Source of the DNA: Rossellomorea aquimaris TF-12
GTDB lineage: Bacteria > Bacillota > Bacilli > Bacillales > Bacillaceae_B
Length of the DNA stretch: 64,000 bases
Assembly: GCF_001648555.1 (NCBI RefSeq)
Contig: NZ_LQXM01000028.1
Span: 371,046 to 435,045, forward strand
Reading direction: 5' to 3'
Both the position numbers and the translations under genes were made by a program. Below, piece after piece: positions 8,141-17,351 of the stretch. Below the pieces are notes generated by a model. It was not told where the DNA came from. It saw nothing but the letters and a program-made list of their open reading frames with translations, and made no database searches. How positions within the stretch are numbered: position 1 is the first letter of the stretch; every line of letters begins with the position of its first letter.

Positions 8141-8443
8141 TTAAATCATTTCTAATATCCAATAACCATGAAGGATACAAATAAAGGTATAAGAAATCGC
8201 TGCTACTAAGGAGACACTAAGAAGAATTCGAGAGCTTTTTTTCGGAGTTTTAAGATAGAAAAGTAGAATGAAGAGCAACACAGAAAGCCCTGTTTTCACC
8301 AGCATAAATAAGAAGGGGCTCACATGGTAAAGGGAATTCATCAGAGGATTTGCTTCAGATATGAATGCAAAATGTAAGCCGTACATGGTTAGAATGACAT
8401 CTACCAGATTTAGAATAGCAATGTAAAATAGGATAATTCTCAT
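8141..8443 (-). CDS. DUF5658 small membrane protein
   Basis: A 100-aa protein with about three membrane helices and the family signature 'NLVDVILTMYGL' followed by 'EANPLMNSL'. DUF5658 proteins are widespread small membrane proteins of unknown function. The ATG at 8443 has AGGAG seven bases upstream. An upstream GTG at 8494 would add 17 hydrophilic residues but lacks a ribosome site. The upstream intergenic region carries the second pair of CAAACGTTTG palindromes, shared with the divergent sigma-factor gene. Confidence 0.75.
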   Translation of the reverse strand: MRIILFYIAILNLVDVILTMYGLHFAFISEANPLMNSLYHVSPFLFMLVKTGLSVLLFILLFYLKTPKKSSRILLSVSLVAAISYTFICILHGYWILEMI

Positions 8444-8596
8444 TTTTTTCTCCTGTTCGATTGAGATGGAAGAGAAATCTATTTTGATAGACACATTGTT
8501 CTTTTTTAAGAACGCTTAATGCTATTATATTCTGAATATTATATTAATTTCAATATATCTGTTCTCAAATAAGAACAGATTAATTCTATTCATTTT

Positions 8597-8615
8597 TAAT
8601 TAAACGTTTGTTTAA
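8597..8615. promoter_or_regulatory. CAAACGTTTG-type palindrome, site 3
   Basis: The sequence TTAAACGTTTGTTTAA is centred at 8605/8606 between the DUF5658 gene and the sigma-factor gene. The left arm has one mismatch to the other sites. Confidence 0.4.
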
Positions 8616-8651
8616 GTTATTCACACCTGTGTCTATCTACCTTTCTGAGAG

Positions 8652-8671
8652 TTAATCAAACGTTTGTTTAA
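8652..8671. promoter_or_regulatory. CAAACGTTTG palindrome, site 4
   Basis: The sequence TTAATCAAACGTTTGTTTAA is centred at 8661/8662, 56 bp from site 3. It reproduces the paired layout seen upstream of comK. Confidence 0.5.
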
Positions 8672-8863
8672 ATTCCAAAAATGTTATGAATCTACCTGTT
8701 TCTTCTATTGAAACGGACAGTTTCTAATAGAGAAACAATCAGAATCTCATATAATCTACAGAGAAACTCACTTTTCTCTCTTTTGTTCCATAACATCTTT
8801 CTTTGTAAGGTAAACATACCTGGGAATACAAAGAAAGGCGCGCCGATCAGAAGGAAAATACAG

Positions 8864-9354
8864 TTGGAACCATTCGATCTAGTTCATAAGCAATACGAAA
8901 ACAGATCTATAAGGTGATTCAATCTCTTCACATTTATAAGAACCAGCAGGAATTCTATCAAATCGGGTTAATCGCTCTTTGGGAAGCAAACAAAAAATAT
9001 GACCCAACCAAAGGAGCCTTCCCTCCATATGCATACTCATATATTAAAGGGAGGATGTTAACAGAAATGACTAAATCAAACCAACATGAAGAAAGAAATA
9101 TCTATATGAAGGAAGATTTTTGGGAGCTTATTGAAGAGGAGAAGCCAGCTTCCATACTTCCTAATGAGCTAGTACTCTCTTACTGCAAGGAATTAACTGA
9201 AAATCAGACCAAATGGGTCCTGTACACCTGCTTGCAGATGCTGACCATTTGTGAAATTGCTGAGGTGGAAAATGTGTCGGTATCTGCTGTGAAGAAGTGG
9301 CGGGCAGGGGCTAAAGAGAAGCTGAAAAGGTCCGGAATTCTTGAAATCGTTTAG
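8864..9354 (+). pseudogene. ComX/SigH-like sigma-70 family factor interrupted by a frameshift
   Basis: The product is a small sigma-70 family factor with region 2 ('EFYQIGLIALWEANKKYDP', 'YAYSYIKGRMLTE') and a region 4 helix-turn-helix ('ICEIAEVENVSVSAVKKW'). Conserved N-terminal residues LEPFDLVHKQYENR lie in another frame. A TTG at 8864 with AGAAGG upstream would start them, and one missing base at about 8903-8910 breaks the frame before 'YKVIQSLHIYKN'. As written, an intact product would have to start at the GTG near 8914 and lack the start of region 2. Such factors are competence or alternative sigma factors in related Firmicutes. A sequencing error or programmed frameshift is possible. 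Confidence 0.7.
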
Positions 9355-9372
9355 AAGCAATTTTTCAAATAA

Positions 9373-9386
9373 GAGGTCCGTCCCTC
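9373..9386. repeat. Dispersed 14-bp repeat GAGGTCCGTCCCTC
   Basis: The same 14-mer occurs, in either orientation, at 58811, 58889 and 58920, and a 12-mer core occurs inside treA at 59628. This copy lies between the sigma-factor relic and the phosphatase gene. Confidence 0.7.
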
Positions 9387-9449
9387 AAATGGAACAACTC
9401 CCCCACTGAATGAATAGAATAGTAGGAGTTTGGTGAGGGGTGATGGATT

Positions 9450-11513
9450 TTGAAGCTTCCAACGATTTTATGTGGGCCGATTGTTCGCAGGGTTGAGCCT
9501 ACACAAGCTATAATATGGATTGCATTAAGCAAGCCATTTCGGGTTAGTGGTGAGTTATTTAAGGTGAATCATAGTGATTCGGATGTTTACGAATATGAAA
9601 AGATAGATTGTGAGATAAAGACAAAAACGATGCGAGTCGGCAAATGTTTATATATAAGTTTGGTTAAATTGTCACCACAAGCAGGTACGTTCCCGACGAA
9701 TCATTTGCTTGGATACAACGTGCTGTTTCTAGGTAAGCATAAAAATCTTGATCTTGGCAGTTTTGATTTACTCTCTTCTAGCAATCCCAATTCCATCGTT
9801 TATGGAGACTTATCTTACCCTACGTTTTATATGAATGAAGGAAATCAAACGAATATTCTACATGGCTCGTGCCGAAAGCTTCACGGAGAAGGGACAGATG
9901 TATTAGCTGAGGCGGATAAAACCATTGCTTCGACTTTTGACCATACAGATAGACCTTCTGCTCTTTATTTAACAGGAGATCAAATCTATGCCGATGACGT
10001 GTCAGACCCTATTTTCAAGGTCCTCACAAAATTTGGTAATGAGTTAATCGGTCAGCAAGAAGACCTAAGCAGCATTGAACCCCGATTAAAAAATAGTCCT
10101 TTTCAAGAAGGGATTCGACAGATCAATGGTAGACAATATATGTCGGACCAATTTTGTCAATTCACTTCTAGAAAAGCCGCGAACCATTTATTCGCCTTAG
10201 GTGAATATGCAACCATGTATATGTTGGCGTGGAGTCCTGCCCTGTGGGAAATCGCCCATAAGGAAGAGATGTTCCAAACCTTTGAAGAAGCAGTGGCTAA
10301 AAATGAAATTTATTTTGCCTTTAAAGAAAAGAATTCGAAGCAGCATAAGGCTGAATATAAACAGCTCCAAGCACGTTATCAAAAGCAATTAAAAGAGTTG
10401 GAAAAACTTGAGGAATCATTGAGTTCTGTCAGAAGAGTATTAGCCAACACTCCTACCTATATGATGTTTGATGACCACGATATTACCGACGATTGGAACC
10501 TGACACAGGACTGGAAGACGAATGTGTGGAATGCTCCTCTTGGAAGACATGTTGTTAGCAACGGTTTAACCTCCTATTGGCTTTTTCAAGGATGGGGAAA
10601 TGCCCCCGATACCGTTGACCATTTTGGCACCACCATGCAAACCTATTTTGACTCCTTTGAACAAGGTTCTTCTTCCCATTCTCAACTAGTAAACCTGCTT
10701 TGGAGCTATGATTCCTGGCATTATACGACTCCTACTTATCCAACAGCCGTTTTTCTTGATACAAGAACCCAGCGCGATTATCCAAATGAGCCAAAGCCAA
10801 TAAAAATTGGTATGAGAATAGATGAGGAAGTATACAGTCCGAATCTAATTAAAGAGGCGGAATGGAACCGTGTTTCAACCAAGCTGGTAGAATGCGGATG
10901 GAAAGAAGGCGAACCGTTAATCCTTGTCTCCCCCCCACCTCTTTATGGAATAGGGTTAATAGAGAACTTTTTACAAAACTACATGCTCCCGCTTCGGACA
11001 TATGGACTACCTGTCCAAACGAACTTTGATTTAGAAGCATGGAAGTATAATGGGAAAGGTTTTAGTGAATTTCTTCATCGCGTATTATCATGGAACCCAA
11101 GTGATTGTATCATCTTATCGGGGGATGTTCATTCGGCAGCTTCTGTGAAATCGGATATTACCTTTCAAGACGGGCGTACCCTTACCCTTTATCAGTTTAC
11201 GAGTAGTCCTATCAAGAATATGAGCTATTCAGGATTAAAGGGCATTGTGATGAAATTCATCATTCGATTGAATGAAAGAAAACGAATTCAGCGGACACTC
11301 TACCGCTACTGTAATGAGAACTTTGAATTAGTTCGTGAAGTAAGGGAAGGTAGCATTCCTTCTGACTATGAGTGGAAAGAAAGCATAGATTATCAACCTA
11401 TGAATGATTTCTCAATTATTGAAACCCATAATAATCTTGGACTCTTATCTTATAGAAATACAGAAATTACAAATAGTCTGTTATCCGCTAAAAATAGTTC
11501 TAAGTTTGATTGA
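9450..11513 (+). CDS. PhoD-like metallophosphatase family protein
   Basis: This 687-aa protein belongs to the PhoD-like alkaline phosphatase group, calcineurin-like enzymes that cleave phosphate mono/diesters with two metal ions. The metal-binding motifs appear in order: 'GSCRKLHG', 'YLTGDQIYADDV', 'MMFDDHDITDDW' and 'ILSGDVHSAA'. An N-terminal beta domain of about 140 residues ('CGPIVRRVEPTQAIIWIAL') precedes them, as in many cytoplasmic PhoD relatives. No twin-arginine or Sec signal is seen, so it is probably intracellular. The TTG at 9450 follows a GAGGGGTGAT ribosome site. It is monocistronic with a strong terminator. The natural substrate is unknown. Confidence 0.85.
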   Translation: MKLPTILCGPIVRRVEPTQAIIWIALSKPFRVSGELFKVNHSDSDVYEYEKIDCEIKTKTMRVGKCLYISLVKLSPQAGTFPTNHLLGYNVLFLGKHKNLDLGSFDLLSSSNPNSIVYGDLSYPTFYMNEGNQTNILHGSCRKLHGEGTDVLAEADKTIASTFDHTDRPSALYLTGDQIYADDVSDPIFKVLTKFGNELIGQQEDLSSIEPRLKNSPFQEGIRQINGRQYMSDQFCQFTSRKAANHLFALGEYATMYMLAWSPALWEIAHKEEMFQTFEEAVAKNEIYFAFKEKNSKQHKAEYKQLQARYQKQLKELEKLEESLSSVRRVLANTPTYMMFDDHDITDDWNLTQDWKTNVWNAPLGRHVVSNGLTSYWLFQGWGNAPDTVDHFGTTMQTYFDSFEQGSSSHSQLVNLLWSYDSWHYTTPTYPTAVFLDTRTQRDYPNEPKPIKIGMRIDEEVYSPNLIKEAEWNRVSTKLVECGWKEGEPLILVSPPPLYGIGLIENFLQNYMLPLRTYGLPVQTNFDLEAWKYNGKGFSEFLHRVLSWNPSDCIILSGDVHSAASVKSDITFQDGRTLTLYQFTSSPIKNMSYSGLKGIVMKFIIRLNERKRIQRTLYRYCNENFELVREVREGSIPSDYEWKESIDYQPMNDFSIIETHNNLGLLSYRNTEITNSLLSAKNSSKFD

Positions 11514-11517
11514 AGAA

Positions 11518-11545
11518 GGATGTCGAATACTCGACATCCTTTTCG
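11518..11545 (+). terminator. Terminator after the PhoD-like gene
   Basis: GGATGTCG and CGACATCC form an 8-bp stem with a six-base loop, followed by TTTTCG. It lies directly after the stop codon. Confidence 0.85.
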
Positions 11546-11740
11546 TTATATCTATCATATATCCTACAACATGTCGTTTAATTAACCATCTTTTTCAGCT
11601 TCAACCCTTTAATAGAAGAAAAACATATAATATCCTCGTATTACTCAGATATCTATTTCCATTTCCCCACTCATATACTACTATTAAAAGTAACTAAAAA
11701 ACATTTTGAAAATTCTATTTAATAAACAGGAGGTGTCATT

Positions 11741-13840
11741 ATGAAAAAACTGATTTCACTCACGTATTTATTCGGGGTTGTGTTCATCTTAGCTAGTGCT
11801 CTGTATTTTTTCGCATCGAACTGGCAGGCTTTTTCTCGGTTAGAAAAAGTGGCGTTAAGTGCATGTGTCTTTTTACTGTTCTATGGAACAAGCTTCGTAC
11901 TGGATCGAATTTTAAAAGGAGTTCACTTTCTTTCGAATTGGCTCCTGATTAGCGGGGTTATTTCCTTTGGCTTATCAGTGGCCTTACTTGGGCAGCTATA
12001 CAATTCTCATGCCGACAGCTATTTATTGTTTCTCATTTGGTTTATTCCCAGTTTACTGTTGAGTTTGCACACCAGATACAGTGGGTTTTATGTATTGACT
12101 CATATCCTTTTCCACTTAACGATTTACTTTTATTTATTTCCTACATCACCTTTTACAGACTGGGTACTCTTTCATACGTTCATCGCGTTTGGAGTTGCCA
12201 TCTTCAATTCGCTTTTATTCTTAATCGTTAAAAAGGGATATATTCATTCAAAGCCTTTACTTTATTTGAGTCTGCTTACGGCCAATATACTCTTTATTGT
12301 CACTACGTTTGGTAACGATTTTTCCTTTTTCTTTTCCCTGTTTTATCTATTGATCATCGGATTCGGTATCTTCCGCTTCTTTCAGGAAGAAACCTCCCTG
12401 TTTATTATCCTTTCTGTATTTGGAACAGGCTTTGTAATCATTAAAATGTTTACTATAATGGTTCAACATTTTTCGAATCTCTTTTTTGTGACCCTTTTAC
12501 TTGCCGCGTTCTTGTTATTAGCAGGGAGTGTATTTCTTGTAAACTACTTACGCATTCATTCTTATCATAAATGGGTGAAGACCATCCTAATCGCAAGTGT
12601 CACATCTATTGCGTCAGTCTTTCTTGTGGCAGCGGTTTTCGGACTTCTGTCTCTGGCGATGATGGAAGTTTCAATGGTCACCTTGTTTATTTTTTCTACT
12701 ATTTTACTCGTTATTCCAAGCACATTAACCAGCTGGCCATCTCCTGTGAAATATTCACTCACTTTGACTGGGGTTATCATCGCCATGGTTGCGAGTACCG
12801 TGGATAAATTTTCATTTGTGATGTTTTTCGTTTTGGCCTTTGTGTTCTATTTTGAAAAAAGAGCCAGTGTAAGAACGGTATTCTACATTCTCTTCCAATT
12901 GAATTTGGGTATCTTTTTGGGTGAGACAATGAACTTAAGCCTACATGTGATCCTTGTCCTTATGCTGGTTATCAATCTACTATGCTTTCTTGTTTTATAT
13001 AGAAAGCATCTGGTGCAATTTGCTGCTTTTCTCATTGGGTTCCTTATCTTCTTTTCATTAACGACAATCAACCTGTCACTATCACTTCATCTAATGTATA
13101 CGGCATTGTTCTTTATTGCTGCAACGGGTGGCGTTTATTATTTCAAAAAGCAGAACCAACCCTTTTATTGGGTCTCATCCCTTGTGTTTTGGTTTATGCT
13201 CATCGTTCAACTATATTACGACTTAGCTTGGAAGCTCGTTCATAAATCCATTCTTCTTTTGGTGCTAGGTACGCTCTTCCTCATGGTTGCAGTGTATTTT
13301 GACAAAAGAATTGGAATCGTTGAACAGTCTGTCTCCATTTTGAAAGGAAAACGAATGGGGATTCTTCTGATTCTATTCCTTCAGGTAGGATGGATTGGGT
13401 ACCAGGTTTACTCAAACGAAACCCTTTTACAACATGGAAAAACGGTTACATTGAAGCTTGAACCTGTTGATCCGAGATCTCTTCTTCAAGGAGACTATGT
13501 TCAGCTGAATTATTCTATTTCACAAATCCCTGACACCTCTTTTGAAGGAAAAAAAGGGCCTATCACGATTGTGCTACGTGAAAATGATCAAGGTATACAC
13601 GAGTATGCAGGAATTTATAAGTTAAACAAACAATGGAACACTTCATATGACGAGAAAACTGGTGATGTTCTTCTAAACGGTAAGGTAATTAGCTCTTGGG
13701 ACAGCAACGCTCAGGTAACATATGGGATTGAACATTTCTTTATTCCAGAAGGAACAGGAATGGATGTTGAGGGGAAAGTGGATTTTGCCGTTGTGAAGGT
13801 TAGTGAGAGTGGAAATGGGATTATCTTTGAGTTGAAATAA
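11741..13840 (+). CDS. Polytopic membrane protein with DUF2157 and GDYXXLXY domains
   Basis: The 699-aa protein has about 16-18 hydrophobic helices filling residues 1-540, beginning with the DUF2157 pattern ('ALYFFASNWQAFSRLEKVAL'). A soluble extracytoplasmic domain of about 150 residues follows. It contains the eponymous GDYVQLNY motif of the GDYXXLXY family ('RSLLQGDYVQLNY'). DUF2157 and GDYXXLXY proteins are often neighbouring genes; here they are fused. The function is unknown; an envelope role is inferred from topology. The start is well supported by AGGAGGTG before ATG. The gene ends in a bidirectional terminator shared with the convergent lipoprotein relic. Confidence 0.85.
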   Translation: MKKLISLTYLFGVVFILASALYFFASNWQAFSRLEKVALSACVFLLFYGTSFVLDRILKGVHFLSNWLLISGVISFGLSVALLGQLYNSHADSYLLFLIWFIPSLLLSLHTRYSGFYVLTHILFHLTIYFYLFPTSPFTDWVLFHTFIAFGVAIFNSLLFLIVKKGYIHSKPLLYLSLLTANILFIVTTFGNDFSFFFSLFYLLIIGFGIFRFFQEETSLFIILSVFGTGFVIIKMFTIMVQHFSNLFFVTLLLAAFLLLAGSVFLVNYLRIHSYHKWVKTILIASVTSIASVFLVAAVFGLLSLAMMEVSMVTLFIFSTILLVIPSTLTSWPSPVKYSLTLTGVIIAMVASTVDKFSFVMFFVLAFVFYFEKRASVRTVFYILFQLNLGIFLGETMNLSLHVILVLMLVINLLCFLVLYRKHLVQFAAFLIGFLIFFSLTTINLSLSLHLMYTALFFIAATGGVYYFKKQNQPFYWVSSLVFWFMLIVQLYYDLAWKLVHKSILLLVLGTLFLMVAVYFDKRIGIVEQSVSILKGKRMGILLILFLQVGWIGYQVYSNETLLQHGKTVTLKLEPVDPRSLLQGDYVQLNYSISQIPDTSFEGKKGPITIVLRENDQGIHEYAGIYKLNKQWNTSYDEKTGDVLLNGKVISSWDSNAQVTYGIEHFFIPEGTGMDVEGKVDFAVVKVSESGNGIIFELK

Positions 13841-13847
13841 AGAAAAA

Positions 13848-13882
13848 GCCTCAACCAAACCGGGTTGAGGTTGTTTTTTTCT
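13848..13882. terminator. Bidirectional terminator
   Basis: The inverted repeat CCTCAACC / GGTTGAGG is flanked by T-rich tracts on both strands and separates two convergent genes. Confidence 0.8.
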
Positions 13883-13883
13883 A

Positions 13884-14990
13884 CTAATCCACCAATTCAA
13901 AAGAATCAATAAACCTATACATATCTTTTTTACGAGCCTCGTAATCATCTTGTTTATTCTGTCGGAAACTGAATCTCAAATGTAAACCATCAGCTTTCTC
14001 AACAATCATATAATGAGAGATATCGAAATCTGTTTCTCTCCTCCGATACAAAACGAGATCATCGATTCCATCAATCTCTTCAACTGAAACACTCTCCCCG
14101 TACTCTTTCATTCGCTCTTTTTCAGATTGAAGATCTTCTTTAGGGATACATTGAACACTTACATCCTCACTAACACCTGCATGTAAAGGGCGATACTTGT
14201 GCTGATAAAAGGTGTCTCCCACTAATTCCATTGCTGATGGCAATGTAGCCGTATAGGATTCCTCTGTTTGTGAACAAGCATATTCAATGTCAATCGGCTT
14301 AGGATCTTCTTCTGTCTTCTCAATATAAAAAGAGCCAAGCATAGCGAATACCTCTGCTTCCGTTTCTTTAGAATAATCTTCTTAAGGAATTACAGCTGAA
14401 GCTGTATAGAGTTTATGATTGATCGCCTTTATTAGGGAGTAAGAATGTGCTGTTCCATTCTCCTGTTCAAATTCTCCTTTATAAAACAGGTCAAAATTAC
14501 ATAGTTCAGGATATGACGATAGATCTTGTGCCTTAAGATTGTTTATTCTAATAGCCAGACGAATTTCTCCCGGCCCATCATAAATATCAAGATGTTCCTC
14601 TCCTACACTTTCCTCAATAGTGATTCTAATTTCAGGATGATCACTCTTCATTTTGTCATCAATCGTTATGTATTTAGGTGAATAGGTCTTGCCATTCTTT
14701 TGAACGTTCCCGTTTCTTTCACCTGAAGTGTATTCGTAGTGATCAGTCAGCATCTTCATATGTCCGCCAAATACAGGATAAACGGTTTTGGCTTCTAAAT
14801 CATTTGTTTCATTTTCAGTTTTTACTGTCAGCGTTGGCGAGTCTTCTGAAGAAGGTGGACAAGTCTTTTCCTTGTTTTCTTTTTCAACTTCTTGACTCGA
14901 TGCAGTCGTTTGTTCGTCTGAGTTAACGGAGCATCCGGTTAATAAAACCATCATGATTAAAAATACATGCCATTTTGATACGATTTTCAT
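13884..14990 (-). pseudogene. Lipoprotein gene split by an in-frame stop
   Basis: The gene begins with a lipoprotein signal ('VFLIMMVLLTGC') and encodes a secreted, lipid-anchored protein of about 368 aa if intact. After 202 codons an in-frame TAA at 14382-14384 follows '...TASAVIP'. The same frame then stays open for 165 codons (EDYSKETEAEVFAMLGSF...) to the stop at 13884. The downstream half has no convincing ribosome site at its first ATG (14342). This indicates a single gene broken by a nonsense mutation rather than two genes. I do not recognise a domain family. The truncated 202-aa lipoprotein could still be made. Confidence 0.75.
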
Positions 14991-15221
14991 TGCAATCTCC
15001 TTTACTTGTTAGTCTTTGATGAGGTGGAAATAGATCTCTCCACAATAAAATACGTTAAAGCTTTGTACAGCTAAAACGTTTCAAAAACATTACAATATTA
15101 ACATAAATATTACATAAAATTATTATATTGGAATAATTTTATATTACCTGAAAGTAAAGGAGAGCATAACATAACAGGTGGTTAGGGTGATTCCATTATT
15201 ATTTCGCTATTTTTCGCACAT

Positions 15222-15428
15222 TTATTTAATCTTCACAGGAAGGACTTTGTTCACGTAATGGGGGATTGAAAGGTTTTCTAATTTCATTTTATGATAAGTT
15301 ATTTTTCCCTTTAATTTTTCTTTGATTTGACAATCCAAACATCCTTCAAGTAATACCTGATGATAGTGGATTCTTATCAAGTGCCATTTATATTTTAATT
15401 CTGGTAGTAGCCCCTTATTCATTTTCAT
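15222..15428 (-). CDS. 68-aa small basic protein
   Basis: The ATG at 15428 follows GAGGAGG at six bases, a near-ideal ribosome site. The product is Lys/His-rich and probably helical ('ELKYKWHLIRIHYHQVLLEG'), with two Cys in CLDC, and has no membrane segment. I do not recognise a family. No obvious operon partner exists. Confidence 0.65.
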   Translation of the reverse strand: MKMNKGLLPELKYKWHLIRIHYHQVLLEGCLDCQIKEKLKGKITYHKMKLENLSIPHYVNKVLPVKIK

Positions 15429-15817
15429 AATAATCCTCCTCTATTTTGATAAGTCGCTATTTCAATAATTTTGCCCTTATCATACGAATTATGAAAAGTT
15501 AGTAGTGTAATGAGCACTTAAACCTAAGTGGAGAATGAATCTATTTTACTACTTTTTGAATAATACCATAAATGATTATTTAATAAACGGAATATTACTA
15601 AAAGAATAAATTATAACCATAGGTACAGTATTTTCATTTTGTTTCTCCTCTTTTCCCTAAAAGAACGTTGGGAAAACTTCTTAGGCTGATTAACTTATAG
15701 GGATGAATATTCTAAATTTTATCTATAAGAATATTGTGTTTGGGGATAATGACCGGGTTGTTGTAAAGAGTAGTGAATTGGTAAGGAGATGATTTATGGA
15801 TGCTTGAGACAGGTCAA
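15429..15817. other. Intergenic, no gene recognised
   Basis: This AT-rich stretch has only very short frames. One eight-codon ORF near 15640 on the minus strand has a GAGGAG site but stops at once. It may hold promoter DNA for the 68-aa gene and the 3' end of the CoiA-like unit. Confidence 0.4.
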
Positions 15818-16651
15818 TTACAACCGACCGTGTTGTGATATTGGTAGGAATCGAAAGATTGTACATAAACGATTTAAGACATCTACATACGCGATATTTC
15901 TAGTATTAAACTCTTTCAAGGTTGACCCTTTAGCTTTCGTAAAAAAGTTCAATAATTCACCATGTACCTTTTTCTCAAGAAACTTATCCCACAGATCATC
16001 TTCATGAGTTTTACTAGTTACATAGGTTTCAGCTGTAAGGAGCGTGCCTTTATTCGTCTCTTCTAAAAAAGAAAGCCAACTATAATCTACAAATGAAAAC
16101 GGCTTAAAACCTTCTTCTTTATAAGTTTTCATTCGTGTAGATAAATGACGGGCATAGCTACCAGAGATTAACCCTTGATCGATTGCTGTAAAATAATCAA
16201 TAGCCCATCGTTCATCAGAGTGAGGAAACTTAATGATAAAATCCGGAATAAACGAGAGCTTCTTTTTGTAATGAAATCCTCTTTCAATCTCGACATCGTA
16301 ATGCTTCAGTTCACCTTCTAATATCTCTCGAAAAATGGTAAGATGAATATCTTTTTTAGACTTATCCTCAAGCTTAGAAACATACCTATCATAAGTCCTC
16401 GTGTTTTCGGGGGAAGAACATTCACTTTCATCATTATGGCGAAAATAAAAGGGGCTTCCTTCCTCTATAGTTAAATTCATGTTTACTGGTTTGTTGCAGC
16501 ATAAACAGGTAAACGCACTCTTCTTTGAAAAAACACGATAATTTTCTTCAAACCAGCGCTTAACTTCAGATCGTGTTAATTTTTGTTGCTCTAGCACTCT
16601 TCTTTTCAGTTCAATGTTAAAGACGGAATTATGTAGGTAGGCTGAGTCCAA
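15818..16651 (-). CDS. CoiA-like protein with Zn-ribbon and PD-(D/E)XK-type nuclease region
   Basis: The 277-aa protein resembles competence protein CoiA. The N-terminal zinc finger shows 'FTCLCCNKPV' followed by 'FYFRHNDESEC', as in CoiA-type HFAH segments. The centre has a candidate PD-(D/E)XK nuclease core, 'FIPDFII' then 'WAIDYFTAID', although the usual E/Q-K end is not clear. CoiA promotes recombination during transformation, while solitary relatives appear in accessory regions and may act in defence. The start is TTG at 16651 with AAGGG upstream. It is divergent from the TerB/YkgJ operon with about 300 bases between, so the two may share regulation. Confidence 0.65.
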   Translation of the reverse strand: MDSAYLHNSVFNIELKRRVLEQQKLTRSEVKRWFEENYRVFSKKSAFTCLCCNKPVNMNLTIEEGSPFYFRHNDESECSSPENTRTYDRYVSKLEDKSKKDIHLTIFREILEGELKHYDVEIERGFHYKKKLSFIPDFIIKFPHSDERWAIDYFTAIDQGLISGSYARHLSTRMKTYKEEGFKPFSFVDYSWLSFLEETNKGTLLTAETYVTSKTHEDDLWDKFLEKKVHGELLNFFTKAKGSTLKEFNTRNIAYVDVLNRLCTIFRFLPISQHGRL

Positions 16652-16952
16652 GTAATATCCATCCCTTCTAATTCATTAGTTTCTTAGATTATCATACCGT
16701 TATGTAAAATAATGTAAATTTGAGATTTTCTAAGAGTTATAGATGCTCTAATTGATTAAAAAGGTGTTAGTAGGAGGAACCGTAAATGGGGATTGCAATT
16801 CTATTTAGAAAGAATTTTTTTCAGGGAAGTATGGGGACGGTTCTGCTGCTATGTACACGCCCTTTTTAAAGTTTATGTAAATAATGTCATTTTATAGTAA
16901 TATAGATATAGTGCTAATATAATACTTAAAAATGATTAGGGAGTTGTTCCAC
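16652..16952. other. Divergent promoter region of the accessory cassette
   Basis: This interval separates the CoiA-like gene from the TerB-like operon. It contains AT-rich stretches with several TATAAT-like hexamers (for example TAATATAATAC just upstream of 16932) and a GGGGACGGTTCT segment resembling dispersed Bacillus repeats. No gene is seen. Confidence 0.4.
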
Positions 16953-17351
16953 ATGTTTTTACAAGAGTTAAATACAGAAGAAAAAGTTGCTTTTTTAGAA
17001 TTAGCCCATTTAGTTGCAAATTCCAATGGGATTATTGATGAAAAAGAACAAAAAATGCTAGATACATATGATTATGAAATGGGATTAGATCTTAAAATGC
17101 AAGATCTCAACGATTTATCAATAAGTGAAATTGTACCAGTGTTTAGATCTACTAGAGTAAAGAGAATCGTATTTTTAGAAGCGCTTGCTGTTGCCTTTGC
17201 TGATGGAATATACCATGAAGAACAAAAGAGCCTGATTCAAGAATTAAAGGTATCATTCGAAATTAGTGATGAAGAATATGAATCATTTAAGGGATGGATT
17301 ATTAAAGTTAATTCACTTTATGTACAAGCAGATGAGCTAGTTGGAGCTTAA
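16953..17351 (+). CDS. TerB-like domain protein, first gene of the accessory operon
   Basis: The 132-aa helical protein matches the TerB/DjlA-N fold pattern, with two acidic helical repeats: 'AHLVANSNGIIDEKEQKML' and 'LAVAFADGIYHEEQKSLIQEL'. TerB-type domains are found in tellurite/phage-defence associated and membrane-stress proteins and may bind metal. The ATG at 16953 has AGGGAG at nine bases; the ATG at 16932 lacks a site. Its 3' end overlaps the next gene by 11 bases, suggesting translational coupling. The exact role is unknown. Confidence 0.7.
   Translation: MFLQELNTEEKVAFLELAHLVANSNGIIDEKEQKMLDTYDYEMGLDLKMQDLNDLSISEIVPVFRSTRVKRIVFLEALAVAFADGIYHEEQKSLIQELKVSFEISDEEYESFKGWIIKVNSLYVQADELVGA

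Noticed and set aside
8708..8917. A 69-codon plus-strand frame as an independent gene upstream of the sigma factor
   Set aside because: Only its last 15 or so codons look like protein, and they match the missing N-terminus of the sigma factor. The rest has no ribosome site and overlaps the presumed promoter/operator DNA.
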